Below are positions 35,399 through 44,726 of a stretch of 58,410 nt of DNA, piece after piece. Each line of letters opens with the position of its first letter. The first letter of the stretch is position 1. The notes under the pieces are model-generated. The model searched no databases, was not told the DNA's origin, and was given only the letters and a program-made list of their open reading frames with translations. The position numbers and the translations under genes were made by a program. Source of the DNA: Candidatus Sulfotelmatobacter sp. (GTDB taxonomy: Bacteria > Acidobacteriota > Terriglobia > Terriglobales > Acidobacteriaceae); NCBI GenBank assembly GCA_017883385.1, contig JADGNQ010000021.1, forward strand, positions 1 through 58,410, read 5' to 3'.

Positions 35399-36973
35399 AT
35401 GAGAATTCTGCTCTACAACCCCGACAACGGCGTAACTCGCAATTTCATGCCGCACCTCTGGATGTTTCTGCTGCAGTCACTGACTCCGGCTGGACATGAG
35501 GTGCTGTTGATCGACGGTAACGCCAAGCCCATGGACGAGGCGCAAATCGCGCAGTATGTCCGCGACGAGAAAATTGACCTGGTCGGCATTGGCGCGATGA
35601 CGCGCATGATTGCCAAAGCGTACCGCATCGCCGATGCGATTCGGGCGACCGGAGTGAAGGTCGTGATGGGCGGACCTCACGTCACCGAACTGGCGGATGA
35701 GGCTCTGGGGCGCGACGGAGGGCCGAGGCATGCCGATGCGGTGGCTCTGGGCGAAGCCGATGAAACGTGGCCGCAGATCGTGAACGACGCGGCTCGCGGC
35801 GAACTCAAGGAAATCTATACGCCGGTGGACGAGACGGGCAAGGAGCGCAAGCCCTCGCTGAAGCAATATCCGGTGATTCCGTGGGAGTCGATTGATCTCG
35901 AGCAGTTCAACCTGGTGCCCAAGGCCGCGTTCCCGCTGCTCAAAAAAGTCGGCACGGGCTGGGGGACGTTTCGCATTATTCCGGTCGAGTCAGGGAGAGG
36001 TTGCCCATACGGCTGCGAGTTCTGCACCGTGACGGGATTCTTCGGCGATTCCATTCGATTTCGGACTAACGAGAGCGTGGTGAACGAACTGCTTTTGCTG
36101 AAGGCGCGCGCGCGCAAGGAAAAAGGGCAGATGGCGGTTTTCTTCATTGATGACAATTTCGCCATCAATGTGAAGCGCACCAAGTCGCTGCTGCGGGACA
36201 TTATTGCCGCTGGAGCGCAGATGCATTGGGTGGCGCAGATCAGCGCCAACTTGCTGCGCGACGAGGAACTGGTGGACCTGATCGCGGCGTCCGGGGGCAA
36301 GTGGGTGTTCATCGGGATGGAGTCGATCGATCCGGCAAACCTGAAAGATGTGAACAAAGGATTCAACAAGCCCGGTGAGTACGCCGAGGTGCTGGAGCGG
36401 TTGGCGAAACGCAATGTCTATGCGATCACGTCGTTTATTTTTGGCATGGACAATGACACGGTAGGCGTGGGTGAGCGAACACTCTCGCAGGTGCGCACGT
36501 GGCCGCCGGGGCTGCCTATTTTTGGGCTGCTGACTCCGTTGCCGGCAACACCGCTGTACAAGCGGCTGGAGGCTGCGGGGCGGCTGACGCGTGTGAAACA
36601 CTGGCAGGAGTTTATCCCGTTCGCCATGGCGCACACTCCGCTAAAGATGAGCATCGAAGAGGCTCATGCGGAGGTGAAGTATGGATGGGAGCACGCCTAC
36701 AGTCCGGAGGCGCTGGCCCAGGCTGTCGACTCGCTGGATGACCAGCCACTGGGGTATCGCATCAACATCTTCCTGGCGCGGATGTGTTTCCGCGGAATCT
36801 ATTTCCCGATGCTAGGGAAGATGGCCTGGGTGAAGATGGTGGCGCAAAACCGGCATACCATTTTCAAGCTGGTGAAGGAAGCCGTGTTTGGACGCAAGGC
36901 GCGACCGCGGAATCCGGAGGGTGACGTTCTCTACGAAAAGGCGGCTGCGCCGGAATCGCAGGTTAGCGCTTAG
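35399..36973 (+). CDS. B12-binding radical SAM protein
   Basis: The 524-aa enzyme has an N-terminal cobalamin-binding domain (about 1-140; LLIDGNAKPMDE, GGPHVTELA, ALGEADETWPQI) and a radical SAM domain whose CPYGCEFC motif (Cys202, Cys206, Cys209) binds the 4Fe-4S cluster. FFIDDNFAINVKRTKSLL, KWVFIGMESID and SFIFGMDNDT are typical of the class. Such enzymes methylate unactivated carbons or cyclise rings; hopanoid methylases and BchE belong here. The target cannot be chosen from sequence, and neighbours do not help. GGAGGGAG sits upstream of ATG 35399. A strong terminator follows. Confidence 0.9.
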   Translation: MRILLYNPDNGVTRNFMPHLWMFLLQSLTPAGHEVLLIDGNAKPMDEAQIAQYVRDEKIDLVGIGAMTRMIAKAYRIADAIRATGVKVVMGGPHVTELADEALGRDGGPRHADAVALGEADETWPQIVNDAARGELKEIYTPVDETGKERKPSLKQYPVIPWESIDLEQFNLVPKAAFPLLKKVGTGWGTFRIIPVESGRGCPYGCEFCTVTGFFGDSIRFRTNESVVNELLLLKARARKEKGQMAVFFIDDNFAINVKRTKSLLRDIIAAGAQMHWVAQISANLLRDEELVDLIAASGGKWVFIGMESIDPANLKDVNKGFNKPGEYAEVLERLAKRNVYAITSFIFGMDNDTVGVGERTLSQVRTWPPGLPIFGLLTPLPATPLYKRLEAAGRLTRVKHWQEFIPFAMAHTPLKMSIEEAHAEVKYGWEHAYSPEALAQAVDSLDDQPLGYRINIFLARMCFRGIYFPMLGKMAWVKMVAQNRHTIFKLVKEAVFGRKARPRNPEGDVLYEKAAAPESQVSA

Positions 36974-36996
36974 GATCGGTTGTCACTCAAGACAAG

Positions 36997-37039
36997 GGGC
37001 CAGCAACAATTCAGTATTGTTGCTGGCCCTTATTTATTT
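36997..37039 (+). terminator. Rho-independent terminator
   Basis: GGGCCAGCAACAAT-tcagt-ATTGTTGCTGGCCC is a perfect 14-bp stem with a 5-nt loop, followed by TTATTTATTT. It ends the radical SAM gene 23 bp after its stop codon. Confidence 0.9.
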
Positions 37040-37096
37040 CAGCGAGCAACCAGGGCTCATCGCACTTCGACTCGAGCCGGCGGACTTCGTCCTGCC

Positions 37097-37124
37097 GGGA
37101 CAGCCGAGGCGGCTGTCGCCCCAT
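37097..37124. repeat. Palindromic GGACAGCCG repeat
   Basis: GGGACAGCCG-ag-GCGGCTGTC followed by GCCCCAT, a copy of the family found in queA and rnr. Here it is intergenic, between the terminator and the hemG stop. Confidence 0.75.
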
Positions 37125-37138
37125 AGGCCTTCGTGGGC

Positions 37139-37164
37139 TAGAGACGTAGCAAGCTACGTCTCTA
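37139..37164. repeat. 26-bp palindrome overlapping the hemG stop codon
   Basis: TAGAGACGTAGC-aa-GCTACGTCTCTA has perfect 12-bp arms. The hemG stop (37154-37156) lies in the right arm, so the last residues VET and the stop are supplied by it. It could also act as a transcription terminator for either strand. Confidence 0.75.
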
Positions 37165-38545
37165 CGAGTTGCTTTGCGGCCGCGCTTCCCGAACGGATGC
37201 AATCGGGGACGCCGATGCCGCGATAGGCGTTCCCGGCGAGGGCGAGGCCGGGCAACTGCTGGCGCAGGCGTTCGATGCGGTCAAGGCGATCGAGATGTCC
37301 AACGCCGTATTGCGCCATCGCGGACTTCCATTTGTAGACGCTGGCGAAGAGAGGCTCGGCGCGCAGGCCGAGGATTTGCTGTAGCTCGTTGCGCACGATG
37401 GCGATGATCTGATCGTCGGCGAGCGGCCAGACGTTTTCCGCATTCGATCCAGCGAAAAAGCAACGCAGCAGGGCGCGGTCTTCCGGAGCGCGGTGGGGGA
37501 ACTTGTTGTGAACGAAGGTGGCGGCCAGAAGGCGCTTGCCTTCGCTGCGGGGCACGAGGAATCCGAAGCCGGGGGGAAGAGACTGGCGCACTTCGCGATC
37601 GTAGCCCAGGCCCACTGTGATGGAGGAGCTATATTGGATGGCGGCGAGTTCCGCGGAGAGTTCAGGACTAGCGAGTCGAAGCACGTTGGCGGCTGCGGGG
37701 GCGGGCAGAGCGAGGATGATGGAATCGAACTGGTCGGATTGCAATCCGGCTGAGACAACCCAGCTTCCGGCTTCGCGCTGAATGGCTTGCACCGGAGCGT
37801 TGATGAGTAGCGACGTCGGGGTGAGGCGGGAGACAACGGTCTCGGCAAGGTACTGCATGCCGTTTTTCAACGAAGTGAACAGTGGTGGTGCGGGCTTGCG
37901 TGGTCCCTTTGACATTTTCTTGCGCGCGGCAAGCATGGCGCGGCCGAGACTACCGTGGGTACGCTCCATTTCCGCGAAGCGGGGGAGGACGGCGCGGACA
38001 CTGAGGCTGGCAGCTTCTCCGCCGTAGACGCCGGACAGGAGCGGGTCGGCGAGGCGGTCGACCATCTCGGAGCCATAGTGGCGTTCGACGAAGGACGCGA
38101 CGGACTCGTCACGATCGACGGCTCGCGGCGGGTGGAATAGCTCTTGCGTCATGCGCAGCTTGGTCTTCCACGAGAAGAGCGGCGAGAGGCCGGTGGGCAG
38201 GATTTTTGTGGGGACCATGAACATCAGGCCGTCGGGCATTTCGACGAGGCGGCCACGGGTGAGGACGTAGGTTTTGCGGTCGGCGTCGTTCGAGCCGATG
38301 AGCTCGTCGCCAAGTCCGAGGGCGCGCGCGAGATCGGTGGCCCAGGGCTTTTCGGTGATGAAGGAATCGGGGCCGGCCTCGACGAGGCATCCGTCGATGT
38401 GTTCAGTGCGGAGGACGCCGCCGAGACGCGGGGACGATTCGTAGAGGACATAGTCGACGGTAGCGCCGGCGCGGCGGTGCTCCTCGAGGGCGAAGGCGGC
38501 GGCGAGTCCGGAGATGCCTCCACCGATGATGGCGATGCGAGTCAT
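37154..38545 (-). CDS. hemG: Protoporphyrinogen oxidase, oxygen-dependent HemY type
   Basis: The enzyme oxidises protoporphyrinogen IX (or coproporphyrinogen III) with FAD in haem synthesis. The 463-aa sequence starts with the FAD dinucleotide fold RIAIIGGGISGLAAAFALEE and continues with SSPRLGGVLRTEHIDGCLVEAGPDSFI, ADPLLSGVYGGEAASLSVRAVLPR and a C-terminal FAD-binding GLALAGNAYRGIGVPDCIRSG. It is HemY-like rather than the flavodoxin-like HemG. It lies 125 bp downstream of hemE on the same strand; the ferrochelatase often found between them is absent. Its 3' end is formed by a palindrome. Confidence 0.95.
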   Translation of the reverse strand: MTRIAIIGGGISGLAAAFALEEHRRAGATVDYVLYESSPRLGGVLRTEHIDGCLVEAGPDSFITEKPWATDLARALGLGDELIGSNDADRKTYVLTRGRLVEMPDGLMFMVPTKILPTGLSPLFSWKTKLRMTQELFHPPRAVDRDESVASFVERHYGSEMVDRLADPLLSGVYGGEAASLSVRAVLPRFAEMERTHGSLGRAMLAARKKMSKGPRKPAPPLFTSLKNGMQYLAETVVSRLTPTSLLINAPVQAIQREAGSWVVSAGLQSDQFDSIILALPAPAAANVLRLASPELSAELAAIQYSSSITVGLGYDREVRQSLPPGFGFLVPRSEGKRLLAATFVHNKFPHRAPEDRALLRCFFAGSNAENVWPLADDQIIAIVRNELQQILGLRAEPLFASVYKWKSAMAQYGVGHLDRLDRIERLRQQLPGLALAGNAYRGIGVPDCIRSGSAAAKQLVET

Positions 38546-38670
38546 GAGAGAGTTGAAAAATCGCTCCCTGCGTTCGGCGAAACCCAGCGACTCAAGCCGG
38601 AAGCGGTTTTGACAATCCTACGGCTCGTCTAAAGGCGAGCCCTGAAACGAATCAAAATCGGTCGCGGCGC

Positions 38671-39711
38671 CTAGCGCTTGGGCACGGAATACTCTTGCAC
38701 GAAGCGGGCCAGGTTTTTCACATTCTCGACTGGAGTTTCGGGCAGGATGCCATGGCCGAGATTGAAGATGTGGCCGGGGCGTCCGGCGGCGCGGCGCAGA
38801 ATGTCTCCGGCGCGCGGCTTTAGTTCTTTCCAGTCGGCAAACAACAACACCGGATCAAGATTTCCCTGCACCGCGGTTTTGTGGTCGAGGCGGCTCCAAC
38901 CCTCATCCAGCGGGATGCGCCAGTCGAGTCCGATCACGTCGGCTGCAGTTTCTTTCATGGCGGGCAAGAGCGTGGCGCTGTCGGTGCCGAAATAAATGAT
39001 GGGCGCGCCGGTTTTCTGCAACTGCTTCACCATGCCGGTGACATGCGGGAGCACGTAGCGGCGATAATCTTCTACGCTGAGGCAGCCGACCCAACTGTCG
39101 AAAATCTGGATGACGTCGGCGCCGGCGCGCACCTGCTCGGCGGAGTAGGCGGTGGTGACAGTGACCAATTTGCGCATGAGCGCGTCCCAATCGGTGGGGG
39201 AGTTGTACATCATCTTCTTGGCTTGGATGTAGTTGCGCGAGCCTCCGCCTTCGATCATGTAGCTGGCGAGGGTGAAGGGGGCACCGCAGAATCCGATGAC
39301 GGGGACGCGGTTGGCGAAATGCTTCGCGACCAGGGCCACGGCTTCGGAAACATAGCCGAGTTCGGCGGCGCGGTCGGTGCGCAGGTTTGCGATGTCTTCC
39401 TTGCTGCGCACGGGCTTCTCGATGACGGGACCTTCTCCGGCGGAGAAATGAAAAGGCAGGCCCATCACTTCGAGGGGCAACAGCAGGTCGGCGAAGATGA
39501 TGGCGGCATCGACTCCGAGGAATTCCGCGGCGGTAATCGTGACTTCCGCGGCTAACTCGGGCTTCTTGCAGATTTCGAGCAGTGAGTGTTGCTTGCGGAC
39601 GGCGCGATACTCGGGCATGTAGCGTCCGGCCTGGCGCATGAACCAGACGGGAGTGCGGTCGACGGGCTGGGACTTGCAGGCGCGAACGAAGCTGGAATTG
39701 GGGGCAGACAT
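38671..39711 (-). CDS. hemE: Uroporphyrinogen decarboxylase
   Basis: HemE removes four carboxyls from uroporphyrinogen III to give coproporphyrinogen III. The 346-aa product has the two signatures PVWFMRQAGRYMPEYR and GFCGAPFTLASYMIEGGGS, the catalytic Asp region IIFADLLLPLEVMG, and GLDWRIPLDEGW. ATG 39711 gives the normal length; the frame is open to 39792, but that extension is read from the dispersed repeat at 39771-39804. The first gene of the hemE-hemG pair. Confidence 0.96.
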   Translation of the reverse strand: MSAPNSSFVRACKSQPVDRTPVWFMRQAGRYMPEYRAVRKQHSLLEICKKPELAAEVTITAAEFLGVDAAIIFADLLLPLEVMGLPFHFSAGEGPVIEKPVRSKEDIANLRTDRAAELGYVSEAVALVAKHFANRVPVIGFCGAPFTLASYMIEGGGSRNYIQAKKMMYNSPTDWDALMRKLVTVTTAYSAEQVRAGADVIQIFDSWVGCLSVEDYRRYVLPHVTGMVKQLQKTGAPIIYFGTDSATLLPAMKETAADVIGLDWRIPLDEGWSRLDHKTAVQGNLDPVLLFADWKELKPRAGDILRRAAGRPGHIFNLGHGILPETPVENVKNLARFVQEYSVPKR

Positions 39712-39770
39712 GAACTGTTGACTGTAGCATTTTTGGGGCGGTGCGTGCTGTGCGCGGAAGATCAAGACTG

Positions 39771-39804
39771 AACCACAGAGGACACAGAGCACACAGAGGA
39801 AAAA
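39771..39804. repeat. CCACAGAGGACACAGAG dispersed repeat
   Basis: AACCACAGAGGACACAGAG is followed by a second ACACAGAGGA. It matches the right arm of the hairpin in rnr (8259-8286). It lies between the divergent hemE and copper/haem protein genes. Confidence 0.8.
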
Positions 39805-39814
39805 CCTGAGCTTG

Positions 39815-39820
39815 TAGAAT
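39815..39820 (+). promoter_or_regulatory. -10 hexamer TAGAAT, leaderless arrangement
   Basis: TAGAAT is followed by 6 nt (CACTGC) and ATG 39827, with no Shine-Dalgarno motif. Confidence 0.5.
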
Positions 39821-39826
39821 CACTGC

Positions 39827-41149
39827 ATGGCGCACAGGCTGATCGGCGTGCTGGCGGCTGCGGGGCTGGCCATCTTTGGTGCTGCTGCCTCGCAGAAGAC
39901 GGGAACAACCTCCGCTTCGCCCACCTTTTATAGGGATGTGCTGCCGATCCTGCAGGATCACTGCCAGAGTTGTCATCGGGCGGGCGAGGTTGCGCCGATG
40001 CCGCTGGTGATTTACGAGCAGACGCGGCCATGGGCGCGGGCGATGGCGCACGCAGTGGAGATGAAGATGATGCCGCCGTGGTTTGCCGATCCGCGGTATG
40101 GGCACTTTGCTGACGATGCTTCTTTGACGGAGCAGCAGATTGCTGTGATTTCGGCGTGGGCGCAGGCGGGCGCGCCTGCGGGGGATACGCACGATGCTCC
40201 TACTCCGCGAAAGTGGGCGGAGGGATGGAATATCCCGCAGCCCGATCTCGTGGTGAAAATGCCTAAGGCGGTGCCGATCCCGGCACAGCGCGAGGTGGAG
40301 TACACGTACGAGATTGTTCCGACGCATTTCACGGAGGACCGGTGGGTGCAGATGTCGGAGTTCCGGCCGGGGAGTCCAGCGCATGTGCATCATGCGGTGG
40401 TGTATATTCGTCCGCCGGACTCGCAGTGGTTGCGGCACGCGCCTGTGGGACAGCCGTTTACGGCGTCGACGCTGAACGATCCGCTGGAGCGGCGCGAGGC
40501 GCACGAGACGACCAGCGATTTGTTGCTGGTGTATGCGCCGGGGATTTCGCCGGACCAGTGGCCGGATGGGATGGCGAAGTTTGTGCCTGCGGAATCGGAC
40601 CTGGTGTTTCAGATGCACTACACGACCAATGGGACGGCGGACCAGGATCAGACGAGCATTGGTCTGGTGTTCGCGAAGGCTGCGCCGAAGCAGAGGGTGA
40701 TCACGCTGCAGTTGAACAATCATGCGCTGATCATTCCGCCCGGGGCGGATGATTTTCGCGTGGACGTGCAGGGTACGTTGCCCAACGACGCGACGCTGTT
40801 GAGCCTGTTTCCGCACATGCATCTGCGCGGGAAGCGGTTTGAGTACGACATTGTGCATGACGATGGCAGCGTGGAAGTGTTGCTGCGGGTGAACTATCAC
40901 TTTCACTGGCAGTTGAGTTACCGGCTGGCGGAGGCGCGGGTGTTGAAGGCGGGAACGCGGCTGCGAGCGATCGCGTGGTATGACAATTCGAAGAATAATC
41001 CGCATAATCCCGATCCGGCGAAGACGGTGACGTGGGGAGATCAGACTTCGGACGAGATGATGGTAGGGTTTTTTGATGTGGCGGTGCCGGCAGGGATGGA
41101 TAAGTGGAGATTCTTTGTTCGGCACGGAGGAGAGGCATCGAAGCAATAA
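39827..41149 (+). CDS. Secreted haem-c protein with copper monooxygenase-like domain
   Basis: The 440-aa protein has a signal peptide (about 1-23), then a cytochrome-like domain with CQSCH at 46-50 (haem c) and a possible distal Met. The rest resembles ascorbate-dependent copper type II monooxygenases (PHM/DBM): HVHHAVVYI (Cu site), LVFQMHYTTNG, and LLSLFPHMHLRGKRFEY. Histidines in these match the two copper sites. Fused haem/copper proteins of this sort occur in acidobacteria and planctomycetes; the substrate is unknown. The next gene is also a cytochrome c. Confidence 0.8.
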   Translation: MAHRLIGVLAAAGLAIFGAAASQKTGTTSASPTFYRDVLPILQDHCQSCHRAGEVAPMPLVIYEQTRPWARAMAHAVEMKMMPPWFADPRYGHFADDASLTEQQIAVISAWAQAGAPAGDTHDAPTPRKWAEGWNIPQPDLVVKMPKAVPIPAQREVEYTYEIVPTHFTEDRWVQMSEFRPGSPAHVHHAVVYIRPPDSQWLRHAPVGQPFTASTLNDPLERREAHETTSDLLLVYAPGISPDQWPDGMAKFVPAESDLVFQMHYTTNGTADQDQTSIGLVFAKAAPKQRVITLQLNNHALIIPPGADDFRVDVQGTLPNDATLLSLFPHMHLRGKRFEYDIVHDDGSVEVLLRVNYHFHWQLSYRLAEARVLKAGTRLRAIAWYDNSKNNPHNPDPAKTVTWGDQTSDEMMVGFFDVAVPAGMDKWRFFVRHGGEASKQ

Positions 41150-41213
41150 AGGTAGTTGGCAGATTCAAGGTGTGAGTTAGACTTTCCGTGATTCCAACTG
41201 AGGCGAAACATTG

Positions 41214-42374
41214 ATGAGCGCGAAACGGACGGTGGTTCTGGGGATCGTGGCACTTCTCTCGATCTGCGGGTTTGTGGTCAATGGGGTGAAGGCGCAGTCG
41301 GGTGGGACGGGGCAGACTGCGGGTGCACCGGGGCCGAAGAAGGCGGAGGAGCAGTTCAAGAACATTCAGGTGCTCAAGGGAGTTCCGGCGGACCAGATAT
41401 TTCCGACCATGCAGTTCATCACGGCGTCGCTAGGCGTGGAGTGCGATTTCTGCCATGTGCAGGGCGCGTTTGAAAAGGATGACAAGAAGCCGAAGGCGAC
41501 TGCGCGGAAGATGATGGAGATGATGTTTGCCATCAACAAAGACAATTTTGAGGGATACCGGGAAGTGACCTGCTACTCGTGCCATCGCGGCAGCGCGGCG
41601 CCGGTGGCGATTCCGGTGGTGATGACCGAGGAGCCTAAGGAAGGCATGGGCGAGCCCAAGAAGGCAGAAGGCGACGCTAAAGAGGCCAAGGACGCCGGAC
41701 CCAGCGGGGAGCAACTGCTCGATAAATATGTGCAGGCTTCCGGCGGCGCGGCGGCGATCGAGAAGGTTACCAGCCGCATAATGAAAGGGACGATCGAGTT
41801 TGGCGGGAAATCGCTGGCGATCGATATTTATTCGAAAGATCCAGACAAGCGGATTTCGTTTACGCACATGCCGGAGGGAGACAGCGTGACGGCATTCGAT
41901 GGACATGACGGATGGCTGGGGACGCCGGGGCGTCCGTTGCGCGAGATGCATGGGGGCGATCTGGATGGGGCGTCGATTGATGCGGATCTGCATCTGGCCA
42001 CACATCTGAGGCGAATTTTCACCAAGGTGCAAGTGCGCGGGACGGAGAAGGTTGGCGATGAGGAAACGTATGTCGTCGTGGGCGAGCGCGAGGGGAAGCC
42101 GCCGATCCGGCTATATTTCGACCAGCAGACGGGGCTACTGGTGCGACTGGTACGGTTCGGCGAGACAGCGCTGGGGCGGATGCCAACACAGATTGATTAC
42201 GCGGACTACCGGGATACGAATGGAGTGAAGATTCCGTACCGGTGGACGCTGGCGCGGCCGAGTGGGCGGTTTACGATTCAGGTGAGCGAAGTGAAGCAGA
42301 ACGTTCCGGTGGACGATGCGAAGTTTGCCAAGCCACCTGCGCCGCCGGAACCGCCGAAGGGACCAGCGAAATAG
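41214..42374 (+). CDS. Cytochrome c of the photosynthetic-reaction-centre subunit type
   Basis: The 386-aa protein has a signal peptide or membrane anchor (about 1-25), then a domain like the reaction-centre cytochrome c subunit: NIQVLKGVPADQIFPTMQFITASLGVECDFCH and EVTCYSCHRGSAAPVAIP, with two CxxCH haem sites and a Met in each helix. About residues 150-380 form a beta-rich part (LLDKYVQASGGAAAIEKVTSRIMKG), as found after such domains in acidobacteria. The organism is not thereby phototrophic: these genes are common without a reaction centre. GAGGCGAAAC precedes ATG 41214. Confidence 0.85.
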   Translation: MSAKRTVVLGIVALLSICGFVVNGVKAQSGGTGQTAGAPGPKKAEEQFKNIQVLKGVPADQIFPTMQFITASLGVECDFCHVQGAFEKDDKKPKATARKMMEMMFAINKDNFEGYREVTCYSCHRGSAAPVAIPVVMTEEPKEGMGEPKKAEGDAKEAKDAGPSGEQLLDKYVQASGGAAAIEKVTSRIMKGTIEFGGKSLAIDIYSKDPDKRISFTHMPEGDSVTAFDGHDGWLGTPGRPLREMHGGDLDGASIDADLHLATHLRRIFTKVQVRGTEKVGDEETYVVVGEREGKPPIRLYFDQQTGLLVRLVRFGETALGRMPTQIDYADYRDTNGVKIPYRWTLARPSGRFTIQVSEVKQNVPVDDAKFAKPPAPPEPPKGPAK

Positions 42375-42410
42375 CGGGGCGGCTGCAGAGGAAATTTCAA
42401 GGAGAAAACA

Positions 42411-44726
42411 ATGTCCGGAGAGCACTCCACGTCAGAGTCGTTCTCAGTATCGCATTTCGCAGTATTAATTCTTCTCGCGCAGCTTTGCCTACCTCATCTC
42501 TCTGCACAAAGCCATCCCAGGGCAAGCGATCTGCTGAAGCAAATGACGCTCGAAGAGAAGATTGCTCAACTCTCGCAGTTGCCGGGCTTTCCCATCGGCG
42601 AGTTCAAGGAGCAAGTTGGCACGCCGCCTGAGGAAGTCGTCCGCAAATACGGGGCTGGATCGGTGTTGTGGGTGTCGGATCCCAAGGAGATCAACCGCTG
42701 GCAGCACATTGCGGTGGATGAGTCGCGGCTGCACATTCCCATTCTCTTCGGACTCGATGTGATCCATGGCTATCACACGATTTTTCCGGCTCCGATTGCA
42801 ATGGCTTCGTCGTGGGATCCGAAGATGGTGGAGGCGGCACAGAGTGTTGCGGCGCGAGAGGCGCGGGCCGCAGGCATTGAGTGGACCTTCGGGCCGATGG
42901 TGGACATTGCGCGTGACGCGCGGTGGGGGCGCATGGTAGAGGGAGCGGGAGAGGATCCGTACCTGGGCGCGGCGATGGCGCGGGCGCAGGTTCGCGGGTT
43001 CCAGGGTGAAGATTTCACGGCTCCCGACCGCGTGATGGCGTGCGTGAAGCATTTCGCAGGCTACGGCGCGGCAGACGGTGGACGGGACTACGACTCATCC
43101 TACATTCCGGAAGAGCTGATGTGGAACGTGTATTTGCCGCCGTTCAAGGCGGCGGTGGACGCGGGCGTGGGCTCGGTGATGAGCGCCTACATGGACTTGA
43201 ATGACGTCCCTGCGACGGGGAACGGTTGGCTGATGCGCGATGTGTTGCGGGACGCGTGGCACTTCAAGGGATTCGTGGTCAGTGACGCGGTCGCCGTTCA
43301 CAGTCTGATCACCCACGGGTACGCGCGCGACGGTGAGGATGCCGCGTACAAGGCATTCGGCGTTGGGTTGAACATGGACATGGCCAGTGGTACTTACCTG
43401 AAGTATTTGGCCTCGGAAGTGAAGCAGAGACGCATTTCTGTGCAGCAGGTTGACGAGGCCGTACTGCCGATTCTCGAGGCCAAGATCCGGCTGGGGCTGT
43501 TTGAGCACCCGTACATCGACGAGTCGCGGCTGCAGCAGGTGCTGAACGCGCCGGAACATCTGGAGCGGGCGCGGAAAGCAGCACAGCGGTCAGTCGTCCT
43601 GCTGCGTAACGAACATGGCGCACTGCCGCTTGACAAGAGTGGCCAGAAGATTAAGTCGGTCGCGGTGCTTGGGCCCCTAGGCGATGCCGAGGTGGATTTG
43701 CTCGGCATGTGGGGCGCGATCGTGAAGCCGGGGCCCTCGGTGAGCATTCTGCAGGGCATCAAGGAAAAGGTGGGAAGCAATGTTCGGGTAGAGTTTGCGC
43801 ACGGTCCGAATATCCGCCGCAACATTGCTTCCATGTTTGAGAACATTCCAATGTCGCTGATGAAAGAACAGCCTTCGCAGTCGGAAGAAGAAGTACGGAA
43901 GGCGATGGACGACGCCGTGGCTGCGGCGAAACGCTGCGATGTGGCCGTGCTGGTGCTGGGGGAAATTGATCTGATGAGCGGAGAATCGGCGTCGCGGTCA
44001 TCACTGAAGCTCTCAGGCGGCCAGGAGGAATTGCTGGAATCGGTTGCGGCGCTGGGCAAGCCAGTCGTGTTGGTGCTGGTGAACGGTCGCCCGCTGGACA
44101 TTAGTTGGGCGGCGGAGCACGTGCCGGCGATTTTGGAGGCATGGTATCCGGGCAGCCAAGGCGGAAACAGCATTGCTGACGTGCTGTTTGGCGACGCGAA
44201 TCCTGGCGGACATTTGCCGGTGAGTTGGCCGCGCAGCACAGGACAGGTTCCCATCTACTACAACCACAATCGCACGCAGGCTCCGGAAGATGCGCCGGAC
44301 TTCAAGTCGCGGTACTGGGACTCGCCGAGCAGTCCGCTCTATCCGTTCGGGTACGGATTGAGCTATACCAGCTTTTCGTTTGGAAATCTGAGGCTGAGCG
44401 CAGCGGAGGCGAAGGTTGGAAGCAGCCTGGACGTCTCGGTTGAGGTGACTAACACGGGTAGCCGTGAGGGAGATGCTGTGGCGCAGCTCTACATCCACCA
44501 GCGCGCCGGAAGCTCATCGCGGCCGGTTCGGCAGCTGAAAGGCTTTCAACGCGTGAGCTTAGCGGCGGGCGCAAAGCAGATGATCCACTTCACGCTCGGG
44601 CCGGACGAATTGCAGTTCTGGAGTCCGGCGAAGAGACAGTGGGTCGTCGAGCCCGAGCAGTTCGACGTGTGGATCGGGGAAGATTCCACGGCGAAGTTGC
44701 ATGAGGAGTTTCGGCTGACACAGTGA
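42411..44726 (+). CDS. bglX: Beta-glucosidase, glycoside hydrolase family 3
   Basis: The 771-aa secreted enzyme has a signal peptide (about 1-33, PHLSAQ). The GH3 N-terminal barrel (about 60-370) includes KHFAGYGAADGGRDYDSSYIPE and FKGFVVSDAVAVHSL, whose Asp is the nucleophile. The C-terminal alpha/beta domain (about 400-630; AVLVLGEIDLMSGESASRS carries the acid/base region) and a fibronectin-III-like domain (about 675-750, SLDVSVEVTNTGSREGDAVAQLYI) follow. It removes terminal beta-D-glucose or xylose. It starts 36 bp after the cytochrome gene, so the two may be co-transcribed. Confidence 0.93.
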   Translation: MSGEHSTSESFSVSHFAVLILLAQLCLPHLSAQSHPRASDLLKQMTLEEKIAQLSQLPGFPIGEFKEQVGTPPEEVVRKYGAGSVLWVSDPKEINRWQHIAVDESRLHIPILFGLDVIHGYHTIFPAPIAMASSWDPKMVEAAQSVAAREARAAGIEWTFGPMVDIARDARWGRMVEGAGEDPYLGAAMARAQVRGFQGEDFTAPDRVMACVKHFAGYGAADGGRDYDSSYIPEELMWNVYLPPFKAAVDAGVGSVMSAYMDLNDVPATGNGWLMRDVLRDAWHFKGFVVSDAVAVHSLITHGYARDGEDAAYKAFGVGLNMDMASGTYLKYLASEVKQRRISVQQVDEAVLPILEAKIRLGLFEHPYIDESRLQQVLNAPEHLERARKAAQRSVVLLRNEHGALPLDKSGQKIKSVAVLGPLGDAEVDLLGMWGAIVKPGPSVSILQGIKEKVGSNVRVEFAHGPNIRRNIASMFENIPMSLMKEQPSQSEEEVRKAMDDAVAAAKRCDVAVLVLGEIDLMSGESASRSSLKLSGGQEELLESVAALGKPVVLVLVNGRPLDISWAAEHVPAILEAWYPGSQGGNSIADVLFGDANPGGHLPVSWPRSTGQVPIYYNHNRTQAPEDAPDFKSRYWDSPSSPLYPFGYGLSYTSFSFGNLRLSAAEAKVGSSLDVSVEVTNTGSREGDAVAQLYIHQRAGSSSRPVRQLKGFQRVSLAAGAKQMIHFTLGPDELQFWSPAKRQWVVEPEQFDVWIGEDSTAKLHEEFRLTQ

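Noticed and set aside
38903-41146. 747-aa minus-strand frame spanning hemE and the copper/haem gene
   Set aside because: It crosses a shifted frame of hemE and the antisense of the copper protein; the sequence is basic low-complexity with no domain.
41214-42374. Reaction-centre cytochrome as evidence of phototrophy
   Set aside because: No reaction-centre or bacteriochlorophyll gene is present; this cytochrome type is widespread in non-phototrophic acidobacteria.
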